Assembly (NCBI RefSeq): GCF_005144415.1
Contig: NZ_SWJE01000021.1
Location: 47,883-111,882 of the forward strand
Source: Trinickia terrae
Lineage (GTDB): Bacteria > Pseudomonadota > Gammaproteobacteria > Burkholderiales > Burkholderiaceae
Direction: 5' to 3'
DNA: 64,000 nt
Shown: piece by piece, positions 52,213 through 61,166 of the stretch
Position numbering within the stretch: position 1 is the stretch's first letter
How the letters are laid out: the number at the start of each line of letters is the position of its first letter
Position numbers and translations under genes: made by a program
Notes under the pieces: generated by a model
What the model was told of the DNA's origin: nothing
The model's database searches: none
Seen by the model: the letters and a program-made list of their open reading frames with translations, nothing else

Positions 52213-53646
52213 ATGCCCATGAACTCGCCATCCTCCTCCCGTTGCCCGTTTCATCGAGATGCGCCGTCTTCCGCGACGGCACTTCATCCGCCCGGCATGT
52301 GGCCTCCGGGACCACCGGCTGGCCTGACCGGCTGGCGTTTGCTGAACAGGATGTCGCGCGACCTGCTCGGCACGCTGGCGGCCTGGAAGCAGGAGTTTGG
52401 CGACGTGGTGCATCTGCGCATCTGGCCGGAGCATGAGGTCGTCGTCGCCGATCCGCAGCTCGCGCGCGAATTGCTCGTCACGCACCACGACGCGTTGGTC
52501 CGGTGGGAGCGCGGCATACGCGTCTTCTCCCAAGTGCATGGGCACAGCGTGCTGGTTTCCGAAGGCGAGGCGTGGCGCGGCAAGCGGCACGCCTTGCAAC
52601 CGAGTTTTTCGCCGAAGGCGACACAAGCCTTCGTGGCGACGATTGCCGCCGCTACCGGGCAGGCGCTCGCGCAGTGGCCGAAGGACGATCCGCGCTGGCC
52701 GATCGAAAGCGCATTCACGTCGCTGACCATGGAGGTGATCCTGCAGATGATGTTTTCGAGCAGCATCGGCCAGGACGCGCGCATCGCGGAACACGCCATC
52801 CGAGTGGTCAGCGCGGCGGCCAACGCCGAGTTCTACTGGCCGGCGAGCTGGCCCGACTGGGCGCCTTGGAAACGCGCCAAGCGGCAAGCCGTGGCGGACC
52901 TGAACGGCTTGATCGACAGGCATCTGCAAACGCGCTTGAGCCTGCCCCGCGAGGCTTGGCCCGACGATCTGCTGACGCGGCTTCTGCAATTGCACGGCGA
53001 TGCGCCGTCGCAGTGGCCGCTGCAAGCCGTGCGCGACGAATGCATGACGACGTTCCTGGCCGGACATGAAACCACCGCCGCGACGCTGGTCTGGTGGGCC
53101 TGGTGCATGGCGTCGAACCCGGCGGCGCAAGCGGCAGCGCGGGATGAAGCGCAGCGGGTTCTGCAGGGCGCGGCGCCGACGGCGGACACGCTCCCGTCGC
53201 TGCCCTACCTGTCCCAGACGCTCAAGGAGACGCTGCGCCTCTATCCCGTCGCCCCCGTGCTCATCAGCCGCCGAAGCACGAGGGCCATCACGCTGGGCCC
53301 GTGGCAGTTGCCCGCGCGTACGCTGTTCATGCTGCCGGTGCAACTGATGCATCACGACCCGCGATGGTTTCCGGAGCCCGGCGCGTTCCGGCCCGAGCGC
53401 TTTGCGCCCGAGGCGCCGGAAGTGCCGCGCGGTGCCTACATGCCGTTCGGCACGGGCCCGCGTGTTTGCCTCGGACAGCACTTGGCCACGGCGGAGATGA
53501 CGGTCATCGCGGCGATGGTGTTGCAGCGATTCACGTTGTCGGTTGCCGTCGGGACGGCGTCTCCGCGCCCCGTGCTGAATGTCACGCTGCGGCCGGATCA
53601 GCCGATGCATTTGGCGGTCGCGCCGGCCGGCTCCGGGGTTATGTAG
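52213..53646 (+). CDS. Cytochrome P450
   Basis: This soluble P450 of about 477 residues has the oxygen-activating I helix FLAGHETTAATLVW, the ExxR motif LKETLRLYP and the haem loop FGTGPRVCLGQ, with the cysteine ligand near residue 419. The pattern is closer to class II fatty-acid or terpene P450s (CYP102-like) than to CYP101. No reductase partner is adjacent, so it depends on redox partners elsewhere. ATG 52213 and ATG 52219 are both possible starts. Confidence 0.93.
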   Translation: MPMNSPSSSRCPFHRDAPSSATALHPPGMWPPGPPAGLTGWRLLNRMSRDLLGTLAAWKQEFGDVVHLRIWPEHEVVVADPQLARELLVTHHDALVRWERGIRVFSQVHGHSVLVSEGEAWRGKRHALQPSFSPKATQAFVATIAAATGQALAQWPKDDPRWPIESAFTSLTMEVILQMMFSSSIGQDARIAEHAIRVVSAAANAEFYWPASWPDWAPWKRAKRQAVADLNGLIDRHLQTRLSLPREAWPDDLLTRLLQLHGDAPSQWPLQAVRDECMTTFLAGHETTAATLVWWAWCMASNPAAQAAARDEAQRVLQGAAPTADTLPSLPYLSQTLKETLRLYPVAPVLISRRSTRAITLGPWQLPARTLFMLPVQLMHHDPRWFPEPGAFRPERFAPEAPEVPRGAYMPFGTGPRVCLGQHLATAEMTVIAAMVLQRFTLSVAVGTASPRPVLNVTLRPDQPMHLAVAPAGSGVM

Positions 53647-53800
53647 CGGACGCGGAAAGCGGCGAGGGTGTGCGGTCTGAACGGTTTGGTTAAAATTACC
53701 CGACTGAACGGCCGGTGACGATGGCGGCGATGCGGCGCAAGGCGCCGCGTGCCGGCTGGCCGAAACCGCAACAGAACGTTTTTTGCCCTCGGAGACTGGA

Positions 53801-54922
53801 ATGTCCGCCAATCCCCCGCTGTCCAACGACGCCCCCGCCGCCGATCCGGATGCCAATCCGCTCGGCATGGCGGGCCTGGAGTTCGTCGAATTCGCGGCGC
53901 CGGTGCCCGAGGCGCTCGCGCAGCGTTTCGAGCAGCTCGGCTTCAAGGCGATCGCGCGGCACGTCAGCAAAGCCGTCACGCTGTACCGGCAGGGTCAGAT
54001 GAACTTCCTGATCAATGCGGAGCCCGACTCCTTCGCCGCTCGCTACGCCGAGGAATACGGCATGGGCGTGTGCGCGATCGGCATCCGCGTGGACAACGCG
54101 CGGCGCGCGTTCGAGCGGGCGCTCAGGCTGGGCGCGTGGGCGTTCGAAGGCGAGCGTGTCGGGGTCGGCGAGCTGAAGATTCCGGCCATCCAGGGCATCG
54201 GCGATTCGCACCTCTATTTCGTCGACCGCTGGCGCGGCCGCGGCGGCCAGCGCGGCGGCGTGGGCGATATCTCGATCTTCGACATCGATTTCCGGCCGAT
54301 CGACATCGCCACCGCCCATGCGGACCTCGATTGCGTGGGCACCGGGCTCGTCCAGGTCGATCACTTCACGCAGACGGTCGGCGAAGGGCGCATGCAGGAA
54401 TGGCTCGATTTCTACCGCGATCTGCTGCATTTCCGCGAGATCCACGAGATCGACGCGACGTGCGATGTGTCGGACGATTCGCGCGTGATGGTCTCGCCGG
54501 GCGGCGCGCTGCGCATTCCGGTCTACGAAGAGGGCTCGCTGCTGACCGCACAGATGCACGCCTACCTGCCGGGCCACCCAGGCGAGGGCGTGCAGCACAT
54601 CGCGCTTGCCACCGGCGACATCCTGTCATGCGTCGATGCGCTGCAGGCGAACGGCGTCGAGCTGATCGAGCCGCCCGCGCGTTATTACGACCAAGTCGAT
54701 GCGCGTCTGCCGGGACACGGCGTGGATCTGGACGCGCTGCGCCGCCGCGCGGTGCTGATCGACGGCGAGATCGGCGCAGACGGCGTGCCGAAGCTGTTTT
54801 TTCAGACCTTCATCAAGCCGCGGCCCGGCGAGATTTTCATCGAGATCGTCCAGCGGCAGGGGCATCATGGGTTCGGCGCGGGCAATCTCGCGGCGCTCGC
54901 CCGCGCGCGCGCGGCGGGTTAA
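53801..54922 (+). CDS. hppD: 4-Hydroxyphenylpyruvate dioxygenase
   Basis: This 373-residue two-module VOC enzyme has the iron triad His188 in VDHFTQTV, His266 in GVQHIALATGD and Glu348 in FIEIVQRQGHHGFG. FFQTFIKPRPGEIFIEI and GFGAGN are HPPD hallmarks. It converts 4-hydroxyphenylpyruvate to homogentisate. ATG 53801 has GGAG 6 bp upstream. Hydroxymandelate synthase is the close alternative, but the C-terminal pattern favours HPPD. It lies 154 bp after the P450. Confidence 0.9.
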   Translation: MSANPPLSNDAPAADPDANPLGMAGLEFVEFAAPVPEALAQRFEQLGFKAIARHVSKAVTLYRQGQMNFLINAEPDSFAARYAEEYGMGVCAIGIRVDNARRAFERALRLGAWAFEGERVGVGELKIPAIQGIGDSHLYFVDRWRGRGGQRGGVGDISIFDIDFRPIDIATAHADLDCVGTGLVQVDHFTQTVGEGRMQEWLDFYRDLLHFREIHEIDATCDVSDDSRVMVSPGGALRIPVYEEGSLLTAQMHAYLPGHPGEGVQHIALATGDILSCVDALQANGVELIEPPARYYDQVDARLPGHGVDLDALRRRAVLIDGEIGADGVPKLFFQTFIKPRPGEIFIEIVQRQGHHGFGAGNLAALARARAAG

Positions 54923-54984
54923 AGCGTTGTAGACGCGCATTCACCAAAGCCCGTTCTCCAAGGCTTCATTGCCTGTCAATCAAA

Positions 54985-55008
54985 CGTGCCGGCGGCAATC
55001 CCGGCACG
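54985..55008. terminator. Hairpin after hppD
   Basis: CGTGCCGG at 54985-54992 pairs with CCGGCACG at 55001-55008 around an 8-nt loop, about 60 bp after the hppD stop. It lacks a strong T tract. The rest of the 330-bp gap (54923-55252) shows only a CCGCGC/GCGCGG stem and no gene. Confidence 0.45.
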
Positions 55009-55252
55009 CCACTGCTTCGTCGGCCCCGCTGAATTTCCCTGAGCCGCGCATTGCGCGGCGCCTTCCTGCCTGACCTGTGCGCGAGCGGCTTTTCCCCATA
55101 AAAGCCATTCATACCGTTCATTTTTGTCCCGAATTTGACCGCGTACGGCAGCACTCCTATCGTTGGCTCCAAGTCGCTTTGACGTGTATCGCCACCCTGC
55201 CGATTGCGCTTGCAACGAGGCAGGCACTTCCACTTCATGCTTGCCCGACACC

Positions 55253-56602
55253 ATGAATCCTGACGCGATAGCCCCGCTCGTTTCCCCTTCGACTCATCGC
55301 CCGACGAGCGCGCTTCGCCGCGCGGTCACGACGGCGGTGCTCGGCCAGATCCTCGAGTGGTACGACTTCTTTCTCTACGGCACCGCTGCCGCCTTGGTGT
55401 TCGGCAAGCTGTTCTTCCCTGTCGGCACCGATCCGCTGACGGGAACGATCGCCGCCTTCGGCGGCTTTACGGTCGGCTTCATCGCGCGCCCGATCGGCGG
55501 CGTGCTGTGCGGCCACATCGGCGACCGTCACGGACGCAAGACGGTCATGATGCTCACGCTGCTGACGATGGGCATCGCGACCGTGTGCATGGGCCTGCTG
55601 CCGACTTACCAGCAGATCGGCATCCTCGCGCCCGTCCTGCTCGTGCTGCTGCGCGTGCTTCAAGGCCTGGCGGCGGGCGGCGAATGGAGCGGCAGCATTC
55701 TGCTGATTTACGAGAATGCGCCCGCCTCCAAGCGTGGCGGGCTGGCCGCGTGGAGCCCCAGCGGCGCGGCCTTCGGTTTCGTGCTGTCCACCGGCGCGTT
55801 CATGCTCGTGAAGACGCTGCCGCCCGCGGACTTCCAGAGCTGGGGATGGCGCGTGCCGTTCCTCGCCAGCGCGGCGCTCGTCGCGCTCGGCCTCTGGATG
55901 CGCCGTTCCGTCGGCGAAAGCGCGGAATTCTCCGAGAGCCGCGCCGCGCATCGCGACGCCCGCATGCCGATCGTCGAGGTCTTGCGCCGCTGCCCGCGCC
56001 AGGTGCTGACGGTGTTTGGCTTGCGGTTCGGCGAAGGCGGCGCGTCGTATGTCTTCTTCGCTTTCTCGATCGCATACGGCCAGTTTCTCGGCCTGAAATC
56101 GTCGTGGGTGCTCGGCGGGCTCACGGTCTCCATGCTGCTGATGATTCCCGTCGCGCTCGCGATGGGACGCCTCACCGACAAGGTCGGCCGCAAGCCCGTC
56201 TATCTCGCCGGGGCGATTGCGATGGTGCTGGTCGCCTACCCTTACTTCGCGCTGCTCGAATCGGGCGAGCTGTGGAAAGTGATGGCGGCGCTCATCCTCG
56301 CCAACAGCATCACGCTCGGCATCCTCGAAGGCGCGCAGCCCGCGTTCATCAGCGAATTGCTGCCCGTGCATCTGCGCTTCTCGGGCCTCGGCATCGGCCG
56401 CGAAATCTCTTCCGTGCTCGGCGGCGGGCTGTCGCCGATGATCGCCACGGCGCTGCTGGCCCATTACCGCAATGCGGCGCCCGTCGCCATTTATCTCGTC
56501 GCACTCGGGCTGGTGACCGTGCTGGCCACGTGTCTCGCGCCGGAGACCTTGCCGAAGCCGCTGAGGCCCGGGGCCAAGCAAAGCGTTCAAGGCGACGCCT
56601 GA
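55253..56602 (+). CDS. MFS transporter, metabolite:H+ symporter (MHS) type
   Basis: This 449-residue, 12-helix MFS protein shows GQILEWYDFFLYGTAAALVFGK, GAFGGFTVGFIARPIGG-like wording and GDRHGRKTVMMLTL, the marks of the MHS subfamily (alpha-ketoglutarate, citrate, aromatic acid symporters). ATG 55253 (MNPDAIAPL) is chosen. It heads the monooxygenase cluster and probably imports its substrate. Confidence 0.92.
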   Translation: MNPDAIAPLVSPSTHRPTSALRRAVTTAVLGQILEWYDFFLYGTAAALVFGKLFFPVGTDPLTGTIAAFGGFTVGFIARPIGGVLCGHIGDRHGRKTVMMLTLLTMGIATVCMGLLPTYQQIGILAPVLLVLLRVLQGLAAGGEWSGSILLIYENAPASKRGGLAAWSPSGAAFGFVLSTGAFMLVKTLPPADFQSWGWRVPFLASAALVALGLWMRRSVGESAEFSESRAAHRDARMPIVEVLRRCPRQVLTVFGLRFGEGGASYVFFAFSIAYGQFLGLKSSWVLGGLTVSMLLMIPVALAMGRLTDKVGRKPVYLAGAIAMVLVAYPYFALLESGELWKVMAALILANSITLGILEGAQPAFISELLPVHLRFSGLGIGREISSVLGGGLSPMIATALLAHYRNAAPVAIYLVALGLVTVLATCLAPETLPKPLRPGAKQSVQGDA

Positions 56603-56667
56603 TAACGACGTCGCGGCAAAAGCGGCAATCCGCACATCGCTTCAACCATCCATCGAGGTACCGAATC

Positions 56668-57888
56668 ATGCAAAGCGTCCAACGCGCGAGCGTTTCGACC
56701 TGGGCTTATGACGCCCGCGAGGCCAACGCGAACACCGACTATCCCGAGTACCCTGGCCCCATCCCGCTCGACGTGCTGATCGAGGAGATCGAGCGCCGCA
56801 GGGACGAATTCGACCGGCTGTCGCACGTTCCGCGCGACATGATCGCCAAGATGAAACGCGCCGGCATTTTCCGGGCGAGCACGCCGCGCCGGTTCGGCGG
56901 CGATGCCTTGCCGCCGCCGCGCTTCCTCGAAATGCTCGAGCGGCTGGCGATCGCCGACGGATCGGTCGCGTGGGTCGCCGCGTTCGGGTCGGCGAACACG
57001 TACCTGGCCGCACTGCCCGTCGAAACCCAGGAGCAGATCTACGCGTCCGGGCCCGACCAGGTCTTCGCAGGCGGCCTCTATCCGCCGCAAAAAGCGGCAG
57101 CGGCGCCGGGGGGCTACCGGGTCAGCGGCCGATGGCGCTTCGCAAGCGGCTGCAAAGGCGCGGACTGGATCGGCGTGGGCATCGGCGCAGCGCCTGCTGA
57201 CGCGGGCGGAACCGGCGTCGGAAAGCCGTTCACAGCGGTCTTCCCGGCAAGCGAGGTCGAGATCGTCGAGAACTGGAACGTCGTCGGCATGCAAGGCACC
57301 GGCAGTCACGATCTGCGCCTGCAGGACAAGTTCGTCGACGCCCGCTGGACATTCTTCCGCGGCAGCGAAGCGCTGATCGACGAGCCGCTCTACCGCTATC
57401 CCGCCGTCGCCTATCAGGCGCAGGTGCACGCTGCGGTCAACGTGGGACTCGCGCGCGCCGCGCTCGATCTGCTGACGGAGATGTCGGGCGTGACGCAAAC
57501 CACGACGGGCGCGCCCCGTCTGGCCGACCGCGCGTACTACCGCTCGGGCCTCGCGAAAGGCGAGGCGAACTGGCGCGCCGCGAGAGCGTTCTTCTTCGAA
57601 TCCGCCTACGCGGCGTGGGAAACCATCATGGCGGGCGACCCCGTCACACCGGCGCAGGCCAACCTGCTGCGGCTCAGCGCGACGCACGCGGCGCAGGTTT
57701 GCGCCGACGTCGTGATGCAGGCCTACCAGATGGCGGGCATTGCCGCGATCTACCGCGAAAACCGTCTGCAGCAACTGGTTCGCGATTCGATCGTCGTCAC
57801 ACAGCATGCGTTTCTCGGCGAGGGCACCTACGACGCGTCGGGGGCGCTGTTCGTCGGCATTGCGCCTGTCGTGACGCCGTATCCCTGA
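56668..57888 (+). CDS. Two-component flavin monooxygenase, large subunit (ACAD fold)
   Basis: This 406-residue protein has the acyl-CoA dehydrogenase fold of group D flavin monooxygenases (HpaB-like, HsaA, DszC): FGGDALPPPRFLEMLERLAI, YRVSGRWRFASGCKGADWI, and a C-terminal type-2 helical domain (VVMQAYQMAGIAAIYRENRL). These enzymes use reduced flavin and oxygen to hydroxylate aromatics; they lack a dehydrogenase catalytic Glu. The flavin reductase gene next to it supplies FADH2. ATG 56668 is the start; the frame is open far upstream only as a shadow of the transporter. Confidence 0.9.
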   Translation: MQSVQRASVSTWAYDAREANANTDYPEYPGPIPLDVLIEEIERRRDEFDRLSHVPRDMIAKMKRAGIFRASTPRRFGGDALPPPRFLEMLERLAIADGSVAWVAAFGSANTYLAALPVETQEQIYASGPDQVFAGGLYPPQKAAAAPGGYRVSGRWRFASGCKGADWIGVGIGAAPADAGGTGVGKPFTAVFPASEVEIVENWNVVGMQGTGSHDLRLQDKFVDARWTFFRGSEALIDEPLYRYPAVAYQAQVHAAVNVGLARAALDLLTEMSGVTQTTTGAPRLADRAYYRSGLAKGEANWRAARAFFFESAYAAWETIMAGDPVTPAQANLLRLSATHAAQVCADVVMQAYQMAGIAAIYRENRLQQLVRDSIVVTQHAFLGEGTYDASGALFVGIAPVVTPYP

Positions 57889-57930
57889 GCGCAGCCGCAG
57901 CCTCGCCATAGGAGAAAGGAGCCGGACGAG

Positions 57931-58470
57931 ATGGAGAACGACGAATCCAGACGACAATTCCGCGACGCGATGGCGTGCCTGCCGGCCGCCGTCAACGTCA
58001 TCACGACGGACGGGCCGCACGGCCGCTGCGGCATGACCGCCACCGCGGTCTGCTCGGTGACCGACACGCCGCCGACGATGCTCGTCTGCATCAACCAGAC
58101 GAGCTACGTGCACGGCGTGCTGTGCGAGAACCGGAACGTCTGCATCAACGTGCTCGCAGCGGAGTGCCAGGAGCTTGCGCGCAGCTTCGCCGGCATGACG
58201 GGGGGCTCGATGGCCGAGCGCTTCGATCGATGCGCCTGGGAGCACGGGAGCCTGGCGGTGCCTGTGCTGTCCGACGCGATCGCCAGCCTCGAAGGCGAGA
58301 TCGTCGACATCAAGACCGTGGGATCGCACTCGGTCATGTTCGTGCGCATCGATCATATTTCGATGCGAGGGGGAGGCGACGGGCTGATCTATTTCGGCAG
58401 GCAGTTCCATCGGCTGGCGCGGCCAGGCGAGATGGTGTCGCCGGTTGCTGTTGCGAGTCAGGGGGAATGA
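57931..58470 (+). CDS. Flavin reductase (HpaC-like), monooxygenase partner
   Basis: This 179-residue flavin reductase domain reads FRDAMACLPAAVNVITTDGP, then GMTATAVCSVTDTPPTMLVCIN and NVCINVLAAECQELARSFAG, the HpaC/HsaB pattern. It reduces FMN or FAD with NAD(P)H for the large subunit. It lies 42 bp after the monooxygenase and overlaps the next gene by 4 bp (ATGA). Confidence 0.93.
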   Translation: MENDESRRQFRDAMACLPAAVNVITTDGPHGRCGMTATAVCSVTDTPPTMLVCINQTSYVHGVLCENRNVCINVLAAECQELARSFAGMTGGSMAERFDRCAWEHGSLAVPVLSDAIASLEGEIVDIKTVGSHSVMFVRIDHISMRGGGDGLIYFGRQFHRLARPGEMVSPVAVASQGE

Positions 58471-59159
58471 GCGTGGAGGCGTGTCTCTTTCTGATTGGCG
58501 GCGGCCCCGGCATCGATGTCGGGGCGTTGAGTTCCGCCGCACAGGAGATCGCGGGACTCAAGCGCTTCGTGTTTCATTGCCGCGATGAATCGCCGAGCGG
58601 CGATCCTTTTCTGAAGTCGCCCGCGAATCATCCGAACCTGGTTTTCCAGTGGTATTTCGACGATCTGGGTCTGCTCGAGGCGGCGCTGCAACGTCAAGGG
58701 GCTATTCAGTCCGCACTTGAAGTCGCCGCTCGGATGCTCTTGGATCATGGCGCATTCGTGCAGCAGGTCATGGCGGTGCGCAAGCTCAAAGCCGAGGACG
58801 GACAGGCACCGGCCGAGCGCTGCACCTACCTCGTCAGCTACGAAGGCGAAGCGGACGATTTCAACGCGTGGCTCACGCATTACATGACGCATCATCCGCC
58901 GCTCATGATGCAGCTGCCGGGGCTCCGCGAGCTGGAGATCTATACGCGCGTCGACTACCGGACGGGCCTCGCCTTTGCGCGCGCGGCCGCGATGCAGCGC
59001 AACAAGGTGGCGTTCGACGATTTTTCCGCGCTGTCGGCAGCCCTGGCCTCGCCGGTCCGCGCGAAGATGAAAGCCGATTTCGACGCCTTGCCGCGATATC
59101 GAGGCGACGCCCTCCATTACCCGATGCACAGCATTTACGGTAATCTGCCGGCGAGCTGA
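58467..59159 (+). CDS. EthD-like tandem ferredoxin-fold protein
   Basis: This 230-residue protein looks like two EthD-type alpha/beta barrel modules. The second carries FNAWLTHYMTHHPPLMMQLPGL and YTRVDYRTG. EthD proteins are small accessory or decyclising enzymes in monooxygenase operons, with no settled mechanism. Its ATG overlaps the flavin reductase stop, so it acts with the two-component monooxygenase, perhaps on its product (inference). Confidence 0.7.
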   Translation: MSVEACLFLIGGGPGIDVGALSSAAQEIAGLKRFVFHCRDESPSGDPFLKSPANHPNLVFQWYFDDLGLLEAALQRQGAIQSALEVAARMLLDHGAFVQQVMAVRKLKAEDGQAPAERCTYLVSYEGEADDFNAWLTHYMTHHPPLMMQLPGLRELEIYTRVDYRTGLAFARAAAMQRNKVAFDDFSALSAALASPVRAKMKADFDALPRYRGDALHYPMHSIYGNLPAS

Positions 59160-59188
59160 CCGATCGACGCAAACCGGTATCGAAGGCC

Positions 59189-60109
59189 ATGACCAAGGCG
59201 AACCAGAGCATTGCCGATCTGAATCTGCTGCGCGTGTTCCTGACGATATGGGATCTGCGCAGCCTGACCGCCGCGGGCGACCGCCTCGGCCTGACTCAGC
59301 CGGCCGTCAGCCATGCGCTGCGCCGGTTGCGGCTGATGTTCGAAGACCCGTTGTTCGTGCGCACGCCTTCGGGCATGGTGCCCACCGACGCGGCCCAGCG
59401 CCTCCATCCTCCGCTCACGCAGGCCTTCGCCATCATCAACCTCGCGGTGCAGCAGCTGTCGAAGTTCGATCCGTCGACGGCCCAGCGTGTATTTCGCGTG
59501 TCGATGTCGGACATGTCCGAGTTCTACTTTCTTCCGCCGCTTGCCGCCATGCTGGACCGGACCGCGCGCGGCATCCGGATCGAGATCGCCAACGTGCCGG
59601 TCGAATCGGTGAGCGCGGCCATGCGCGGCGGGGAGATCGATCTTGCGCTCGGCTACGTGCCCGGCCTCGACGCGGGCTGCGTGAGCCGGACCTTGTTCGT
59701 CGACGAACATGTCTGCGTCGTGCGCGCCGGTCACCCGTTGAAGAAGCGCAAGCCCACCAAGGAGGATCTCGCCGGCTTGCGCTACGTCTACGCCAGCACG
59801 AATGCGACTGGGCACAGGATGGTCGAGCAATGGCTTTCCGAATTGAACCTGAAGCGCGATATCGTGCTGCGCTTGCCGCATTTCGTGGTCGCGCCGGAGA
59901 TCGTCGCCCATACCGACCTCGCCGTGATTTTTCCGAAGAGCATCGCGCAGCGCTTCAATCGCAACAAGGCTTTCCGCATCCTGCCGCTGCCGTTTGCGCT
60001 GCCGCCGATCGAGATTCAGGTGCACTCGCACACGCAGTTTTCGGCGGACCCGGGCATCGCGTGGCTGCGCGACGCGATCTACGGCATGTTTCATCTCCCG
60101 GGCGCGTAG
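59189..60109 (+). CDS. LysR-family transcriptional regulator
   Basis: This 306-residue LysR regulator has DLNLLRVFLTIWDLRSLTAA and LTQPAVSHALRRLRLMFEDP at the N-terminus and a long effector domain. It follows the EthD-like gene by 29 bp on the same strand, so it is probably co-transcribed with the monooxygenase cluster and autoregulates it. It resembles the LysR at 2316 in its family subgroup. Confidence 0.92.
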   Translation: MTKANQSIADLNLLRVFLTIWDLRSLTAAGDRLGLTQPAVSHALRRLRLMFEDPLFVRTPSGMVPTDAAQRLHPPLTQAFAIINLAVQQLSKFDPSTAQRVFRVSMSDMSEFYFLPPLAAMLDRTARGIRIEIANVPVESVSAAMRGGEIDLALGYVPGLDAGCVSRTLFVDEHVCVVRAGHPLKKRKPTKEDLAGLRYVYASTNATGHRMVEQWLSELNLKRDIVLRLPHFVVAPEIVAHTDLAVIFPKSIAQRFNRNKAFRILPLPFALPPIEIQVHSHTQFSADPGIAWLRDAIYGMFHLPGA

Positions 60110-60127
60110 CGCCCCCGCTAATCGCCC

Positions 60128-61039
60128 TCAGCTCAACCCGGCGGATTCCCGGTATCGGCGCGCCTGGCCCTCGATCCAATCGCGAAACACGGTCAATGCC
60201 GCGTTGTCGGACTTGCGCTCCGGATAGATGAAGTAATAAGAGCGATCGCTCAGCTGTTCATACTTGACCACCTGCGCGAGGACGCCGCGCCGCAGCTCGT
60301 CTTCGATGAGCAGTCGCGGGATGAGCGCGATGCCGATGCCATGCACCGCGGCTTCGGCGAGCATCGAAAAGAGTTCGAACTTTGGGCCCGACATGTCCCC
60401 TTCGATCTGGAGGCCTCGCGAGGCGAACCAGTCGCGCCACGCGTAGGGCCGCGTGCTCTGCTGCAGGAGCGGGTAGCGCTTCCAGTCCGTGGGCGCGAGC
60501 CGCGTGCGCGGCGCGATGAGGGACGGACTGCATACGGCGATCAGGCTCTCGCGCATCAGGAACTGCCCCTCCGTTCCCGGCCATGCGGCGACACCCGCGT
60601 GGATCGCCGCATCGAACTCCGTATCGTCGAACAGGAATGGCCGCGTGTGCGCGGTGAGATTGACGGTGATGTCCGGATGCTCGCCGATGAAGAGCGGCAG
60701 CCTCGGCAGCAGCCACTTGGTCGCGAACGTCGGCACGACGGCGAGCTCGAGCGTTCCGCCGTGGCCGCCCTTGGCCATGATCTCCAGCGTGTCCTGCTCG
60801 ACGCCGTCGAGACGGGAAGCGACTTTGCGGCTATACGCGAGACCCGCTTCGGTCAGGGTCACGCCGCGCCGGTCCCGGCGAAACAGCTTGACGCCCAGAA
60901 AATCCTCCAGCGAGCCGATCTGCCGGCAGACCGCGCTTTGCGTGACGGCCAGCTCGTCCGCGGCCTTGGTGAAGCTCTGATGGCGCGCCGCGGCCTCGAA
61001 GGCGGATAGCGCGGCGGTGGAGGGGATTTTTCGGCGCAT
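60128..61039 (-). CDS. LysR-family regulator of the glutarate module
   Basis: This 303-residue LysR protein is GcvA-like: IPSTAALSAFEAAARHQSFT, ELAVTQSAVCRQIGSLEDFL. It diverges from gcdH across 127 bp. Glutaryl-CoA dehydrogenase genes of Pseudomonas and Burkholderia are known to sit beside a LysR activator (GcdR), so the same role is likely here. A LysR-type box at 61070-61086 supports that. Confidence 0.9.
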   Translation of the reverse strand: MRRKIPSTAALSAFEAAARHQSFTKAADELAVTQSAVCRQIGSLEDFLGVKLFRRDRRGVTLTEAGLAYSRKVASRLDGVEQDTLEIMAKGGHGGTLELAVVPTFATKWLLPRLPLFIGEHPDITVNLTAHTRPFLFDDTEFDAAIHAGVAAWPGTEGQFLMRESLIAVCSPSLIAPRTRLAPTDWKRYPLLQQSTRPYAWRDWFASRGLQIEGDMSGPKFELFSMLAEAAVHGIGIALIPRLLIEDELRRGVLAQVVKYEQLSDRSYYFIYPERKSDNAALTVFRDWIEGQARRYRESAGLS

Positions 61040-61069
61040 GGCGCGGGCTCATACGAGGGGTGGCTGATT

Positions 61070-61086
61070 TGTGCGATTTTCGCACA
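61070..61086. promoter_or_regulatory. LysR box TGTGCGA-TTT-TCGCACA
   Basis: A 7-3-7 perfect palindrome lies 81 bp upstream of gcdH in the divergent LysR/gcdH gap. It contains the T-N11-A core of LysR targets (T61072 to A61084). An extra GTGCGAA half site follows at about 61092. Confidence 0.65.
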
Positions 61087-61166
61087 GGTGGGTGCGAACA
61101 AATCGCTTGCGGTGGCGTATGGGCATCGTTAGATTAGCCGCACGACCCACTTCTCGCGAGTATGAA

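Noticed and set aside
55357..56667. Upstream extension of the monooxygenase frame
   Set aside because: It is a shadow of the MHS transporter gene. The family-like sequence begins at ATG 56668.
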